Below are positions 1 to 7,574 of a stretch of DNA of 39,212 bases, one piece after another. The stretch's first letter is position 1; the number at the start of each line of letters is the position of its first letter. The notes below the pieces were generated by a model that made no database searches, was not told where the DNA came from, and worked only from the letters and a program-made list of their open reading frames with translations. A program made the position numbers and the translations under genes. The DNA comes from Bacteroidota bacterium (GTDB lineage: Bacteria; Bacteroidota; Bacteroidia; Palsa-948): positions 1 to 39,212 of the forward strand of contig JACRAM010000110.1 in the NCBI GenBank assembly GCA_016213405.1, in the 5' to 3' direction.

Positions 1-196
1 AAGTTTCACCGTCATTGCGAGCGAAGCGAAGCAATCTCAAATCAAAATCTATAACACGCTGGGTGAATTAGTTTATCAAACATCCGTTAACGAAAAGAAA
101 ACAGAAATAAAAATTCCTGAAATAGCAAAAGGGATTTATCAATTGCAAGTAGTATCGGAAAATGAAATAGCAAACAAAAAAATCATCATCAACTAA
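1..196 (+). CDS. C-terminal end of a T9SS cargo protein (partial, 5' end outside window)
   Basis: The frame that starts at base 2 is open to a TAA at 194-196. It encodes the last ~64 residues of a protein whose end (IKIYNTLGELVYQ, then KGIYQLQVVSENEIANKKIIIN) matches the Bacteroidota type A T9SS sorting domain. Such tails direct proteins through the type IX secretion system to the outside and are then removed. The body of the protein is missing, so its function cannot be read. The residues just before the sorting-domain strand are VIASEAKQS, the translation of a dispersed intergenic repeat, so this tail carries an in-frame repeat copy. The next gene starts 15 nt after the stop, with an A-rich spacer. 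Confidence 0.8.
   Translation, partial: SFTVIASEAKQSQIKIYNTLGELVYQTSVNEKKTEIKIPEIAKGIYQLQVVSENEIANKKIIIN
9..37. repeat. Dispersed palindromic repeat inside a coding region
   Basis: The stretch around GTCATTGCGAGCGAAGCGAA followed by GCAATCTC matches a repeat commonly seen between genes in environmental genomes. ATTGC and GCAAT form the outer stem. Here it is read in frame as VIASEAKQS inside a T9SS sorting domain. Confidence 0.7.
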
Positions 197-211
197 AACT
201 AAAACAAAAAA

Positions 212-1204
212 ATGAAAACAAAATTACTCTCAACACTTACCGCCATTTTTTTCTGTGCAGTTGTTAATTTAAAGGCGCAAACTCCTTTTTATTCTTTTTC
301 GCAATACACCTCCACGTATGCCGACCTCACTGCGCCTGTTTCTTTAAACAACAGCAACGTTTGGAATTACAGCGGCTCCACTCCAGACCCTTATATTGCG
401 CTTGACATTGCCACACTTTTGCCCTACTTTCAGGTGTATGGAGACATGAACAATGCTATGCGTGTGGTTGGCGGAGCGGTGCAATTCTATAACAACGGCT
501 CACAACAGTTGTACTATATTAATGGCTTTGGATTATTTTTCCCTGGTGGAATGAAAGACAAAGGAACAACCACCTCGCTTTCTCCCATTTCTTATCAGGT
601 GACGGGTTCTGCTCCAAACAGAATTTTAAAAGTGCAATGGAAAAATGCCGGCAACTCTCTTGCAAGCGCTGATTATATCAATGTTCAGATTTGGCTGTAT
701 GAAACGAGCAATATCATTGAAGCGCACTACGGATCTACTTCCATCACAAATGCCGGCACCACTCAGCTTAGCGTTGGAGTAGGGCATACGTATGTTCCGA
801 ACAGCAATATGATTGAAGATGACTTTCTTGAAAACAGCCCTTCCAACCCGGTATTGTCCATGAATGCAAATGCGTTTTACGGAATCCCCGCTAATGGAAC
901 AGTATATAAATTTATGGTTGGCGGAGCAGGAGTAAATGAATTGAATAATCCTTTATCAGCCATTACTGTTTTTCCTAATCCGACTTCAGGAAAATTTATT
1001 GTTGACAGGAAGAACATGAAAGAAAGAATCAATGATGTAAAAATAAGTATCAGCGATGTAAATGGGCAAGTTGTTTTAGAATCCGCTTTAATGGGAAAAA
1101 CCCAAGATGAAATAAATGTTTCCAACTTTTCTGCCGGAACTTATTTTATCCGCATTACTTCCGACAAAGGAACCCTGACGAAAAAAATCATTGTCAACAG
1201 ATAA
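212..1204 (+). CDS. Secreted protein with T9SS type A sorting domain
   Basis: 330 residues. An N-terminal signal peptide (Lys-rich start, hydrophobic core, likely cut after NLKAQ near residue 23) is followed by a ~220-residue beta-rich body with no motif I recognise. The last ~80 residues are a T9SS type A sorting domain: FPNPTSGKF near residue 250, then VKISISDVNGQVV, then AGTYFIRITSDKGTLTKKII. Export to the periplasm by Sec and across the outer membrane by T9SS is therefore expected. The ATG at 212 is preceded by an A-rich leader rather than a Shine-Dalgarno site, as is common in Bacteroidota. The next gene begins 6 nt after the stop, so the two are probably co-transcribed. The body could be an adhesin or an enzyme; the sequence does not decide. 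Confidence 0.85.
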   Translation: MKTKLLSTLTAIFFCAVVNLKAQTPFYSFSQYTSTYADLTAPVSLNNSNVWNYSGSTPDPYIALDIATLLPYFQVYGDMNNAMRVVGGAVQFYNNGSQQLYYINGFGLFFPGGMKDKGTTTSLSPISYQVTGSAPNRILKVQWKNAGNSLASADYINVQIWLYETSNIIEAHYGSTSITNAGTTQLSVGVGHTYVPNSNMIEDDFLENSPSNPVLSMNANAFYGIPANGTVYKFMVGGAGVNELNNPLSAITVFPNPTSGKFIVDRKNMKERINDVKISISDVNGQVVLESALMGKTQDEINVSNFSAGTYFIRITSDKGTLTKKIIVNR

Positions 1205-1210
1205 ACAGGA

Positions 1211-1747
1211 ATGAATAAAATACTATTCAGATTAATTGCCATAGCAGTTATAGTTCTCTCCGTTCATTCCTGTAAACGCGACCCCTGCCGGAGTACTAAT
1301 TGTTTGAACGGAGGCATTTGCAAAGACGGCACCTGCGACTGCCTTTCCGGCTATGAAGGTACGGATTGCGGAACAGAAAGCACCGCAAAATTCATAGGCA
1401 ATTATTCCGTAACCGACAATATTAATTTTACCAAAAGCGCAAACAACATTGATGACCCCGATTCAGTGTTCACTAAAACCTATTCCGTGTCGGTTGCAAA
1501 GGGAAATGATTTTGGCTCACTGCTAATTCATAATGCGGATAATAACAACGGGAATTACGTTTACACTACAGTAGATAAAAGCAATCTGACTGTAACCAAC
1601 CGCCCCTTTTATATGACCATAAAAGTTGCGCATACGTATGATGTCAGCGCCACAGGTTCTATGTCAGGAAATACCATTACTATTGCCTACTCAGTATCGG
1701 GCTATTACGGCAGCGCAACCATCACCAGCGTTTTGGTAAAACAATAA
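1211..1747 (+). CDS. EGF-like domain lipoprotein
   Basis: 178 residues. The start has a short hydrophobic signal ending in LSVHSC, a lipobox that would leave Cys21 as the lipidated N-terminus. Directly behind it is a compact cysteine-rich segment (CRSTNCLNGGICKDGTC, then CLSGYEGTDC) with the six-cysteine spacing and the GYEGxxC ending of an EGF-like module. The remaining ~120 residues are a beta-rich Ser/Thr/Asn domain (for example SGNTITIAYSVSGYYGSATI) like those of other Bacteroidota surface lipoproteins. No enzyme motif is visible. It lies 6 nt after a T9SS cargo gene and 29 nt before another secreted protein, so it belongs to a surface-protein cluster. A binding or adhesive role is an inference only. 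Confidence 0.8.
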   Translation: MNKILFRLIAIAVIVLSVHSCKRDPCRSTNCLNGGICKDGTCDCLSGYEGTDCGTESTAKFIGNYSVTDNINFTKSANNIDDPDSVFTKTYSVSVAKGNDFGSLLIHNADNNNGNYVYTTVDKSNLTVTNRPFYMTIKVAHTYDVSATGSMSGNTITIAYSVSGYYGSATITSVLVKQ

Positions 1748-1776
1748 CGAAACAATCACAACAAAACAATAAAACA

Positions 1777-2775
1777 ATGAAAACAAAACTTATCATGCTT
1801 TGCACTGCTGTATCAGCAGCGGCATTTCTTCATGCGCAATCCGGCACTTCCAAACAGGAAGATGTTCAGGCAATACAAAAACGAACCCTTATTGTGGTTA
1901 CCGAAGAAGCCAATGAAAAACTTCTTTCAAAATTGGAAGGAGACCAGCTTGCCCAGTATAAAAAAGATATTGAGGATTACAACAGGGATATTAAAGATGC
2001 CGTAACGGGTTTCTGGAAGTTCAACGATAAAATAGAATACAAAACAAGAGCCGAAGTGGATAAACTCACCAAGGCAAAAAATAAAACCAACGCCTACATT
2101 GAGTACAATAAATTCACGGTGAACTGCGCCAATGCCGCGGCTTATAAATCAACTTATCAGTTCAGGGAAGGTACAAAAGAAATCACGGCTATTGGCGGAG
2201 ATTACATTTGCTCCGATCTGAACATCCGCCTTTGCGATGAAAATCCGCTCGGGCCTCCGGTTTACGGAGTGCATCTGGCAAATCCTTTTCCGAATAAAGC
2301 CGACCTTGCCTGCGCCCTCAAATCCATACAGCTTCAATTGGGTTATAAGCTGGATGGGAAAAAAGACATTCCGATATTCAACATGTATAAGGAGAATGCA
2401 AAAGCGCTGACAGGATTAACGCTGCTCGTAAATGAAAACAATACCGACCTGAAGATTGAAGATATTAAGAAAGTATATTCCTCGCCTGTTGAACTGGTAA
2501 AAAAAGATAAGATTGATGAAGCCATTCTGAACTCCGATGAAAAAACTGCTTTTGTGATTGTGATTCCTACTTCCGGCAGCAGTTTTTCTTTTGAAATCTT
2601 TTCAGCGAAAGATGGCAAAGTGCTCGGCTACACCAACGACACGCAAAGCACAGGAGTGAAAGTGGGAGGATTGGTGGGAGGCACCGCAGGCGCAGCCATT
2701 GACCTGAACAAGGAAATGACAAAAATGAAAGTTAAAAAAGACCACTTTAAAATTTTTGAAAAGCAGGTGAAATAA
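1777..2775 (+). CDS. Secreted protein of unknown function
   Basis: 332 residues with a clear signal peptide (cut near LHAQ, residue 21) and no lipobox or T9SS tail. I do not recognise the family. Residues ~40-110 are charged and probably helical (QLAQYKKDIEDYNRDIKDAV). The middle holds a few cysteines (VNCANAAAYKS, DYICSDLNIRLCDENP) that could form disulfides. Near the C-terminus a glycine-rich hydrophobic stretch (GVKVGGLVGGTAGAAIDL, about residues 292-309) resembles a glycine-zipper-type segment, followed by a basic end. The gene follows the EGF-like lipoprotein by 29 nt and precedes a Kelch-type T9SS cargo by 30 nt, in an apparent transcription unit of exported proteins. The ATG is preceded by an A-rich leader. 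Confidence 0.75.
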   Translation: MKTKLIMLCTAVSAAAFLHAQSGTSKQEDVQAIQKRTLIVVTEEANEKLLSKLEGDQLAQYKKDIEDYNRDIKDAVTGFWKFNDKIEYKTRAEVDKLTKAKNKTNAYIEYNKFTVNCANAAAYKSTYQFREGTKEITAIGGDYICSDLNIRLCDENPLGPPVYGVHLANPFPNKADLACALKSIQLQLGYKLDGKKDIPIFNMYKENAKALTGLTLLVNENNTDLKIEDIKKVYSSPVELVKKDKIDEAILNSDEKTAFVIVIPTSGSSFSFEIFSAKDGKVLGYTNDTQSTGVKVGGLVGGTAGAAIDLNKEMTKMKVKKDHFKIFEKQVK

Positions 2776-2805
2776 AATCATCATAAACTACTAAAACAAA
2801 AAATC

Positions 2806-4143
2806 ATGAAAAAAATCTTTACTCTTTTTTTTACAATTTCATTCGGTCTGAGCGCTATGGCGCAACTCATTACTGCAACCGGAAATATGTCTGTGCAACG
2901 GGTTGGACATGAATCACAGTTATTGAGCAACGGCAAAGTGCTTGTATTTGGCGGCAACAACGGTAATTTTACCGGCTACACAGTGCATAGTTCAGCCCAG
3001 CTTTATAGCGGAGGTTCCTGGGCAACTACCGGCAGCATGATGAAAGCGAGAAGTGAACCGGGCTCTGCATTGCTGACAAACGGAAACGTGCTTGTTATAG
3101 GTGGGGAAGACCTGAACAGCAATTCATTAAAATCATGCGAGATATACAATGTTACTTCCGGCATGTGGAGCTATACAGACAGCATGGCAAATGCCCGTTC
3201 TGAAACAAGAGCGGTTATTTTGAACAGCGGAAAAATTCTTGCCGTGGGCGGTTCATCCGGTGGCACTTGCGAATTATATGACCAAACTTCAAGTACATGG
3301 TCAGTAACCGGAAGCATGAAAGTTGCAAGGTCAGCGGGTTTTGCAGCAACAAAACTTCCAAACGGAGATGTTTTGGTTACAGGTGGACAGTCAGACACCG
3401 CAGAGATATACAATGTTACATCCGGCACTTGGAACAAAGTAAGTAATCTGATGACTTTGTCCAGGAATTATTGCACTGCCATTCTGATGACAAACGGAAA
3501 AATACTGATAGCCGGTGGCACTTCTACATTTACTTCTGAGGTATATGACCCATCTGCAAACACATTCACTGCCACTGGCAACTTGGGTCAGTATCGTGTG
3601 GCAGATGAAATGATTAATCTCACAAACGGCAAAGTGCTTATTTATGGAATAGGCACTTTTGCTGCTGACAGGCTCGCTCTGGAAGTATTTAATCCTGCTA
3701 CTAATTCTTGGTATTATGCCGGAACCGTAAGCTCTGCCATTTTTACTGCATCTGATTACACTGTACATAAACTGCCGGGCGGAAGCATTTTATATTCTGG
3801 CGGAAACTGGACAACCGGCAATGGTGCAAACAAAGAATGTTATTTAGTAAATGAAAGTGCCATTGCAGCAGGAATTGCTGAAGCGCTAAATCTTTCCTTC
3901 TTTGAAGTATATCCCAACCCTGTGCATGATAATTTTGAAATCAAAATGGAGATTGACGGTGCGGTTAACATAACTATTGAACTCAAAAACATGCTTGGTC
4001 AAACTATAAAAATTATCGAAAAGGGTAAAGTATCAGGTTCGTATCATAAAGCCGAAGATATTTCTGATCTGAATAGCGGCATATATATTCTCCATGTAAT
4101 AACTGGCAATGCAAACGCAGCAATAAAACTGGTAAAAGAATAA
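2806..4143 (+). CDS. Kelch-type beta-propeller T9SS cargo protein
   Basis: 445 residues. A signal peptide (cut near SAMAQ) is followed by about six ~45-residue repeats with the Kelch pattern: a strand such as NGKVLVFGG or NGNVLVIGG, then a variable loop, then a conserved Tyr and Trp (EIYNVTSGMW, ELYDQTSSTW, EVYDPSANTF). This predicts a beta-propeller, probably for binding carbohydrate or protein outside the cell. The end (FFEVYPNPVHDNFEI, then MLGQTIKI, then SGIYILHVI) is a T9SS type A sorting domain. It is the last gene of the surface-protein run and is followed by a strong terminator. Ligand unknown. Confidence 0.88.
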   Translation: MKKIFTLFFTISFGLSAMAQLITATGNMSVQRVGHESQLLSNGKVLVFGGNNGNFTGYTVHSSAQLYSGGSWATTGSMMKARSEPGSALLTNGNVLVIGGEDLNSNSLKSCEIYNVTSGMWSYTDSMANARSETRAVILNSGKILAVGGSSGGTCELYDQTSSTWSVTGSMKVARSAGFAATKLPNGDVLVTGGQSDTAEIYNVTSGTWNKVSNLMTLSRNYCTAILMTNGKILIAGGTSTFTSEVYDPSANTFTATGNLGQYRVADEMINLTNGKVLIYGIGTFAADRLALEVFNPATNSWYYAGTVSSAIFTASDYTVHKLPGGSILYSGGNWTTGNGANKECYLVNESAIAAGIAEALNLSFFEVYPNPVHDNFEIKMEIDGAVNITIELKNMLGQTIKIIEKGKVSGSYHKAEDISDLNSGIYILHVITGNANAAIKLVKE

Positions 4144-4167
4144 TTAATTCTTGTCGGCAATGAATTT

Positions 4168-4199
4168 AAAATCCCGTGCAATAGTGTGCGGGATTTTTT
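4168..4199 (+). terminator. Rho-independent terminator after the Kelch T9SS gene
   Basis: ATCCCGTGCA at 4171-4180 pairs with TGTGCGGGAT at 4185-4194 (10 bp including two G-T pairs) around the loop ATAG, followed by a T run. It closes the surface-protein cluster. Confidence 0.85.
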
Positions 4200-4287
4200 G
4201 TAAAGTTATTTCTCTCTCAGTGCCGGAAGCGGAAGAAACGTTTCTTTGAGTAAAATTCCACTCCTCCTTACCGAGTGCAAAACATTT

Positions 4288-4295
4288 ACCTTTGT
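4288..4295 (+). promoter_or_regulatory. Bacteroidota -7 box TACCTTTG
   Basis: This is an exact match to the TAnnTTTG -7 consensus of the primary Bacteroidota sigma factor, 14 nt before the ATG at 4310. I see no clear -33 TTTG at the usual distance. A start site about 6 nt downstream would give a very short leader. Confidence 0.5.
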
Positions 4296-4309
4296 CAAAA
4301 CATTTTCTC

Positions 4310-6049
4310 ATGAAACCTTTTTATCTATTTATTTCATTCCTTCTTGCTGTCATGCTGAGCGGATTAGAAGCATCGTTTTCCCAATCAGAAACTGACTCAT
4401 TGGAAAACGTGGTGAAAGCAGGAGCGCAGGACACAGGCACGGTAAACGCGCTCAACCTGCTGTGCAAAAAAAACTGGAGCAGCGAACAGGAAAAAGCGCT
4501 GGAGTACGGAAACCGCGCACTTGCTCTTGCACAAAAAATAAAATATAAAAAAGGTGCAGCGCAGGCATTGAATAATATGGGCGTTGTTTATTACAACTTC
4601 AGCGATTACAACAAAGCAATGAACTATCATTTTAAATCGCTTGAAATAAGAAAAGAGTTGGGCGATAAAAAAGATATTTCGGCTTCATACAACAACCTCG
4701 GAAATGCGTATGACGGTTTGAGCAATTACAAAGAGGCGAAAGAATATTTTGTTAAAGCGCTTGAACTGCGCGAAGAAATTAGCGATGAAAAAGGAATTGC
4801 TGGCACATCCAACAACCTGGGAAATCTTTGCTATTCTCACGGTGATTATTACAAAGCGCTGGAATATTTTTTTATAGCATTGAAGATTTATGAAGAGAAA
4901 GGAGAGCCCTCTGATGCCTTTGCAAATGCGCTTCACAACATTGGCAATGTGTATAGAGAACAGAACGATACTAAAAACGCTCTTGAGTTTTATGAGAAAG
5001 CGCTGAAAATGCGTGAAGAAGTAGAAGATGAACAAGGTATTGGAGAATCGTACAATTCGATTGCCGCCCTCTACCATGCATCTGCTGAAAAACAGAAAAA
5101 TACAACGTATTCTGAACTGGATTATTCCAAAGCGCGCGGATATTATATCAAAGCGCTGGGTATAGAAAATAAAATTGACGATAAAGAAAATATGGCAGCA
5201 ACTTTAAATAATCTGGGTATCATTTATTTGCATGAAAATAAATATGATTCAGCACTGGCAAGCAGTTCTTCTGCGCTTATGATCAGCGAAGATATTGGAG
5301 ACAAATCCACTGCTGCTTTCTCGCTGGCAACTATCGCAGATATATATCAGCAACAAAATAACATCAAACAGTCTTCAGAATATGCTACGAAAGCATTAGT
5401 GCTGGCAGACAGTTTAAGAATGCTGGAAATAATTAAAACCGCTCATAAAACATTAAGCGAAAATTTTACATCGCTCAACCTGTTTGAGAAGTCGCTCGAA
5501 CATTATAAGCTATACGTTGATTACCGCGACAGTTTGCTGAATTCTGAAAACGCAAAGCAAATGGCAAACGTGCAGCAGAAATACGAAACGGAAAAAGAAA
5601 AGATGGAAGAAGAGCGGATGCGGGAAACTGAAGAAGCTGAATTAGAACGAAAAGAAAATGCACAGTATCTAATGATTTTCTCTATTATAATTATTGTACT
5701 TATGTTCATAGTGATTGCCAGTCACATGCAGCTTTCAGTGAAGGCAATTGATTTTGCCGCCTTCGTTGGTGTGCTTTTATTTTTTCAGTTTATGGAGGTG
5801 CTTCTCCATCCGCTTATTAATAAATATACACATGGGCTTCCCATTGTTTTCATTCTTATTAATATTGCAATGGCGTCAAGCTTAAAACCCATCCATCATT
5901 ATGTGGAAAAGGGATTGATAAAAGTATCTCATAACATCTCTCACCGGAAAATGCAAAAAATACAAGCGAAGGAAGAAGCGGAGAGAAAGCGCAGAGAGTT
6001 GGAACTTTTGGCTGCACAGGAAAATAATAATCCTGAAAACAGTAATTGA
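4310..6049 (+). CDS. TPR-repeat membrane protein (sensor-like), paired with a SpoIIE phosphatase
   Basis: 579 residues from ATG 4310. A TTG 18 nt upstream would add six residues but lies on top of the promoter box, and the ATG gives a clean signal peptide (cut near ASFSQ). Residues ~40-390 hold seven to eight TPR units at ~40-residue spacing (repeated NNLGNxY, A-x-xY-x-KAL, EEIxDEKGIA), forming a protein-binding solenoid on the periplasmic side. A Glu/Lys/Arg-rich coiled coil follows, then about three membrane segments (LMIFSIIIIVLMFIVIAS; AAFVGVLLFFQFMEVLL; LPIVFILINIAMA) and a charged cytoplasmic tail. The next gene, 15 nt downstream, supplies a SpoIIE phosphatase. Together they resemble one TPR-membrane-phosphatase protein cut in two; the fused form is present at 27472. 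The signal sensed is unknown. Confidence 0.88.
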   Translation: MKPFYLFISFLLAVMLSGLEASFSQSETDSLENVVKAGAQDTGTVNALNLLCKKNWSSEQEKALEYGNRALALAQKIKYKKGAAQALNNMGVVYYNFSDYNKAMNYHFKSLEIRKELGDKKDISASYNNLGNAYDGLSNYKEAKEYFVKALELREEISDEKGIAGTSNNLGNLCYSHGDYYKALEYFFIALKIYEEKGEPSDAFANALHNIGNVYREQNDTKNALEFYEKALKMREEVEDEQGIGESYNSIAALYHASAEKQKNTTYSELDYSKARGYYIKALGIENKIDDKENMAATLNNLGIIYLHENKYDSALASSSSALMISEDIGDKSTAAFSLATIADIYQQQNNIKQSSEYATKALVLADSLRMLEIIKTAHKTLSENFTSLNLFEKSLEHYKLYVDYRDSLLNSENAKQMANVQQKYETEKEKMEEERMRETEEAELERKENAQYLMIFSIIIIVLMFIVIASHMQLSVKAIDFAAFVGVLLFFQFMEVLLHPLINKYTHGLPIVFILINIAMASSLKPIHHYVEKGLIKVSHNISHRKMQKIQAKEEAERKRRELELLAAQENNNPENSN

Positions 6050-6064
6050 ATTATCTTTAAAAAG

Positions 6065-7138
6065 ATGAAACCATTTTTTCCATTCATACTAACTCTTCTT
6101 ATTTCCTCCTCTGTTGTTTTTTGTCAGGCGGCAGATGAAATTGAAAAGCAAGAACTCATTAATCGCCTTGAGCAGGAAAAACAAAATGCTGTTGTTTCCG
6201 AACAAAAACACATTGTTGCATGGGTTGTGTCTGTTGGATTATTGTTTGGCTTTGGCGTTCTCTATAAAAGGTACAAAGACATTCAGCGTCACGAAAAAAT
6301 ACTTGAAGAGCAAAAAAACCTTGTAGAAGAAAAAAATCGAGCGCTTGAAACTGCCAATGCACAGATAACCCAGAAAAACAAAGATGTCACTGATAGCATT
6401 TCCTATGCAAAAAGAATCCAGAATGCAATGCTGCCGACTGAAAGTCATGCAAAAACGGTTTTGCCAGAACATTTTATTCTTTTCATGCCGAGAGATATAG
6501 TGAGCGGAGATTTTTATTGGATAGAAGAATGGAAGCATCAGGTTTTTATTGCAGCGGTGGATTGTACCGGTCATGGAGTGCCGGGCGCATTCATGAGTAT
6601 TCTTGGCAGCGATCTGCTCCATGAAATAGTTAAAGATTACGGCATCAACAAGCCTGCAGCCATTCTTAACGCCTTGAATAAAGGTCTTGCAAAAACACTT
6701 CATCAAAATACATCTTCAGCAGAAATTAAAGATGGAATGGATATAGCTTTCTGCGCCATTGATAAAAAAAATAACCTTCTTGAATATGCAGGGGCATTTA
6801 ATCCGCTCTGGCTTATCAGGGACAATTGCCTGCAAGAATTTAATGCCGACAAACAACCTATTGGCGCATTCGTTAATGAAAAGCAAACCTTTTTTACTAA
6901 TCACGAGATACAACTTCAGAAAGGAGATGCCGTCTATATTTTTTCAGACGGCTATACTGACCAGTTTGGCGGAGAGAATGGAAAAAAATTCAGACACAAA
7001 CAATTTCAGGAACTTCTTTTGTCCATTCAGGAAAATTCAATGGCGGAACAAAAAAATATACTCGAGAAAGCAATTGAAAACTGGAAAGGAAATTTGGAGC
7101 AGGTGGATGACATATTAGTGATTGGCTTGAAATTCTGA
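6065..7138 (+). CDS. Membrane-anchored SpoIIE-type (PP2C-like) protein phosphatase
   Basis: 357 residues. A signal or anchor segment at the start is followed by a short helical stretch, a membrane segment (VAWVVSVGLLFGFGVLY, about residues 50-66), a coiled coil (HEKILEEQKNLVEEKNRALE) and a SpoIIE phosphatase domain from about residue 110 to the end. Metal-site motifs are intact: MPRDIVSGDFYW, DCTGHGVPGAFMS, FSDGYTDQFGG and the closing EQVDDILVIGL. Such enzymes dephosphorylate Ser/Thr, often on anti-sigma-factor-antagonist proteins; no such partner is encoded nearby. It lacks the TPR region usual for Bacteroidota members, and the preceding gene carries it. The 15-nt gap implies one transcript. 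The linker QKNKDVTDSISYAKRIQ is nearly the same as in the fused paralogue at 27472. Confidence 0.9.
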   Translation: MKPFFPFILTLLISSSVVFCQAADEIEKQELINRLEQEKQNAVVSEQKHIVAWVVSVGLLFGFGVLYKRYKDIQRHEKILEEQKNLVEEKNRALETANAQITQKNKDVTDSISYAKRIQNAMLPTESHAKTVLPEHFILFMPRDIVSGDFYWIEEWKHQVFIAAVDCTGHGVPGAFMSILGSDLLHEIVKDYGINKPAAILNALNKGLAKTLHQNTSSAEIKDGMDIAFCAIDKKNNLLEYAGAFNPLWLIRDNCLQEFNADKQPIGAFVNEKQTFFTNHEIQLQKGDAVYIFSDGYTDQFGGENGKKFRHKQFQELLLSIQENSMAEQKNILEKAIENWKGNLEQVDDILVIGLKF

Positions 7139-7207
7139 AATAAGATTGTGAATAAAAAACAGATAGCAGAATAAAGCACAGTTCAATTTAATATATACTT
7201 TCGTATT

Positions 7208-7378
7208 GCATTGGTTTCCTGACTGTAAATGTCAGGATTAAAAGGGAATCCTGTTAAAATCAGGAGCTATTCCCGTAGCTGTAAGTCCATTGAAATGTTT
7301 CTGTTACACTGCCACTGTTCCGAAAAGAGTAGGAGTGGGAAGGCGCAGAAACGGACAAGCCAGAAGACCTGCCAAAGC
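7208..7378 (+). ncRNA. Cobalamin (B12) riboswitch
   Basis: The B12 box AGCCAGAAGACCTGCC lies at 7358-7373. The core upstream has the expected GGGAAT...TCAGGAGCTATTCCC element and GTAGCTGTAAGT, then GCCACTG pairing with AGTGGGAAGG. The closing stem is GCATTGG (7208-7214) with CCAAAGC (7372-7378). It lies in the leader of a TonB-dependent receptor of BtuB type, the standard target: when adenosylcobalamin is abundant, receptor synthesis is shut down. Confidence 0.95.
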
Positions 7379-7380
7379 AA

Positions 7381-7574
7381 AAAGCAATGAAACCACATCG
7401 TTGCTTTCATTCGGAGCTTCGGGAAAAAGCAAAGGGTGAGAGAAAGAAAGATTCCTCTCCGTGATTTTCTTTTTCTCTTCTCACGCTGATTCTCATTCCG
7501 AAAACAAAACAAGTTAAACTCTTGCTTTTGCTTTGCGGTGGAACAAGGAAGAGGCAGGAACAAAAACAAAAATT
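7381..7574 (+). promoter_or_regulatory. Probable riboswitch expression platform
   Basis: Between the aptamer and the btuB-like start are two hairpins: AAAGCAA (7381-7387) with TTGCTTT (7401-7407), and a long purine/pyrimidine stem between about 7436 and 7494 (GTGAGAGAAAGAAAG against TTTCTCTTCTCAC). Neither ends in a clean T run, so control of translation start seems more likely than termination. No other gene lies in 7139-7574. Confidence 0.45.

Noticed and set aside
7267-7569. 100-codon minus-strand frame opposite the riboswitch
   Set aside because: The plus strand holds a cobalamin riboswitch there; the frame has no family resemblance.
7533-7574. Upstream TTG start for the BtuB-like receptor
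   Set aside because: It would put 14 charged residues before the signal peptide; ATG 7575 gives a normal export signal.
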